DNA of 7,615 nucleotides, from the NCBI GenBank assembly GCA_020052115.1, contig JAGVPR010000343.1:1-7615 (forward strand), in the 5' to 3' direction. Positions 7,289-7,615 of the stretch are shown here, piece after piece; positions within the stretch are counted from its first letter, which is position 1, and each line of letters begins with the position of its first letter. Position numbers and translations under genes: made by a program. Under the pieces are notes generated by a model, which was not told the DNA's origin, ran no database searches, and saw only the letters and a program-made list of their open reading frames with translations. The DNA comes from Candidatus Eiseniibacteriota bacterium (GTDB lineage Bacteria > Eisenbacteria > RBG-16-71-46 > JAGVPR01).

Positions 7289-7453
7289 ATGTCCAAGATC
7301 CGCAGCGGCGATCGCTGCGCAGACTGCCGGCACTGCACCGTGTGGAACAGTGATCACCGCAAGGCCACCTGCGATCTGCACGGCGAGCAGGGTTTCCATC
7401 CCGATCGACCGGTGCCGACAAAGTGCGTTGAGAAGGCTGACAGACGGTATTGA
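7289..7453 (+). CDS. Small cysteine-rich protein, last gene before the attC site
   Basis: This 54 aa frame is easy to miss because of its length. It opens MSKIRSGDRC and has C10, C13 and C16 in a CADCRHC cluster, then C28 and C46, with H15, H23, H31 and H37 as further possible ligands. This suggests one small metal (probably zinc) site; an iron-sulfur cluster is possible but not indicated. The protein ends in a charged tail (EKADRRY). I do not recognise the family. Support comes from AAAGGAGG with 8-base spacing, the cysteine pattern shared with the two genes upstream, the 35-base gap from the 75 aa gene, and the stop codon 9 bases before attC, which is the standard position of a cassette gene's end. 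Confidence 0.72.
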   Translation: MSKIRSGDRCADCRHCTVWNSDHRKATCDLHGEQGFHPDRPVPTKCVEKADRRY

Positions 7454-7462
7454 TCCGGCATT

Positions 7463-7524
7463 GCCCAACCAGGGCGTGCACCTGCCAGCCGCTTCGCGTC
7501 TGCAGGTGACGCCCGGCGTTAGAC
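7463..7524 (+). other. Integron attC recombination site (59-base element)
   Basis: A 62-base imperfect inverted repeat has the attC layout. R'' is GCCCAAC (7463-7469, fits RYYYAAC) and R' is GTTAGAC (7518-7524, fits GTTRRRY). The inner arms are GGGCGTGCACCTGC (7472-7485) and GCAGGTGACGCCC (7502-7514). They pair over 13 bp once G7478 is left out as the extrahelical base, which lies on the L'' side as in known attC sites. Bases 7470-7471 and 7515-7517 form the unpaired central spacer, and 7486-7501 the variable end loop, with a small CGC/GCG stem. In known integrons the integrase recombines the folded bottom strand at the R' core between G and TT, here after 7518. The orientation matches the plus-strand genes before it. 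Confidence 0.88.
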
Positions 7525-7564
7525 GACGGCATGGCACGTTAGCGGGAGACAGCGAGGCGAACTG

Positions 7565-7615
7565 ATGCAAGTTGAGGTACAGGTCGTGCTGCTCACTGCG
7601 GCGCTCGGCGTTTCA
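7565..7615 (+). CDS. Start of a further gene, cut by the window end (next cassette)
   Basis: Seventeen codons are visible (MQVEVQVVLLTAALGVS), open to the window edge. GAGG at 7554-7557 stands 7 bases before the ATG, and the start lies 40 bases past the attC core, the usual distance for the first gene of the next cassette. The run VVLLTAALGV is hydrophobic, so a membrane segment or signal sequence is possible, but too little is visible to assign a function. Confidence 0.5.
   Translation, partial: MQVEVQVVLLTAALGVS

Larger units (their letters stand above)
6462..7518 (+). mobile_element. Putative three-gene integron cassette
   Basis: If the core at 6461 is the left junction, the unit that would be excised runs from 6462 to the G of the attC core at 7518, about 1.06 kb. 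It carries three same-strand small genes followed closely by attC, with the attC in the orientation standard for cassettes. The right end is well supported by the attC; the left end is only inferred. No integrase gene is visible, so the unit could belong to an integron whose integrase lies outside the window or to an integrase-less attC cluster. Confidence 0.45.

Noticed and set aside
7281..7565. Plus-strand frame of 94 codons across the third gene and the attC site
   Set aside because: It starts at a TTG inside the spacer after the Shine-Dalgarno, has no family features, and would read through attC. The 54-codon frame has the better-placed ATG and a clear cysteine pattern.

Overview
The window is GC-rich bacterial DNA, probably from an uncultured, environmental Gram-negative lineage. 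The best lineage hint is a secreted phosphatase ending in a FlgD-like C-terminal domain (PNPF near its start, GxYFxRL near its end). That tail is common on exported proteins of the FCB group and of Candidatus Eisenbacteria-type genomes. This placement is an inference, not a demonstration. There are no rRNA, tRNA, CRISPR or IS elements.

Left part (1-6075, all on the minus strand): ordinary chromosomal genes. Reading in the direction of transcription they are mfd (transcription-repair coupling factor, 1120 aa, complete with all helicase motifs), an aldo/keto reductase directly downstream and probably cotranscribed, then, after a short gap holding a perfect hairpin and a TATAAT promoter, a secreted calcineurin-like phosphatase with an N-terminal FN3-like domain and the FlgD-like tail. 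Bases 1-106, downstream of that gene, show nothing I can call.

Middle (6076-6497): about 420 bases without a convincing gene. This is the divergent gap between mfd and the plus-strand genes, with small stem-loops and one integron-type core heptamer (GTTGGGC at 6461).

Right part (6498-7615, all on the plus strand): the accessory region and the most interesting piece. Three tightly packed small genes encode cysteine-rich, zinc-ribbon-like proteins of 170, 75 and 54 aa. The last two each follow the same 11-base sequence containing a near-perfect Shine-Dalgarno. Nine bases after the third gene lies a well-formed integron attC site (7463-7524), with R'' GCCCAAC, R' GTTAGAC, paired L arms with one extrahelical G, and a central unpaired spacer. 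Another gene begins 40 bases after it and runs off the window. The region therefore looks like part of an integron gene-cassette array, or a cluster of attC sites lacking an integrase. No integron integrase gene is visible in the window. If the cassette begins at the 6461 core, it is a roughly 1.06 kb, three-gene cassette coding for a small set of putative zinc-binding proteins of unknown function.
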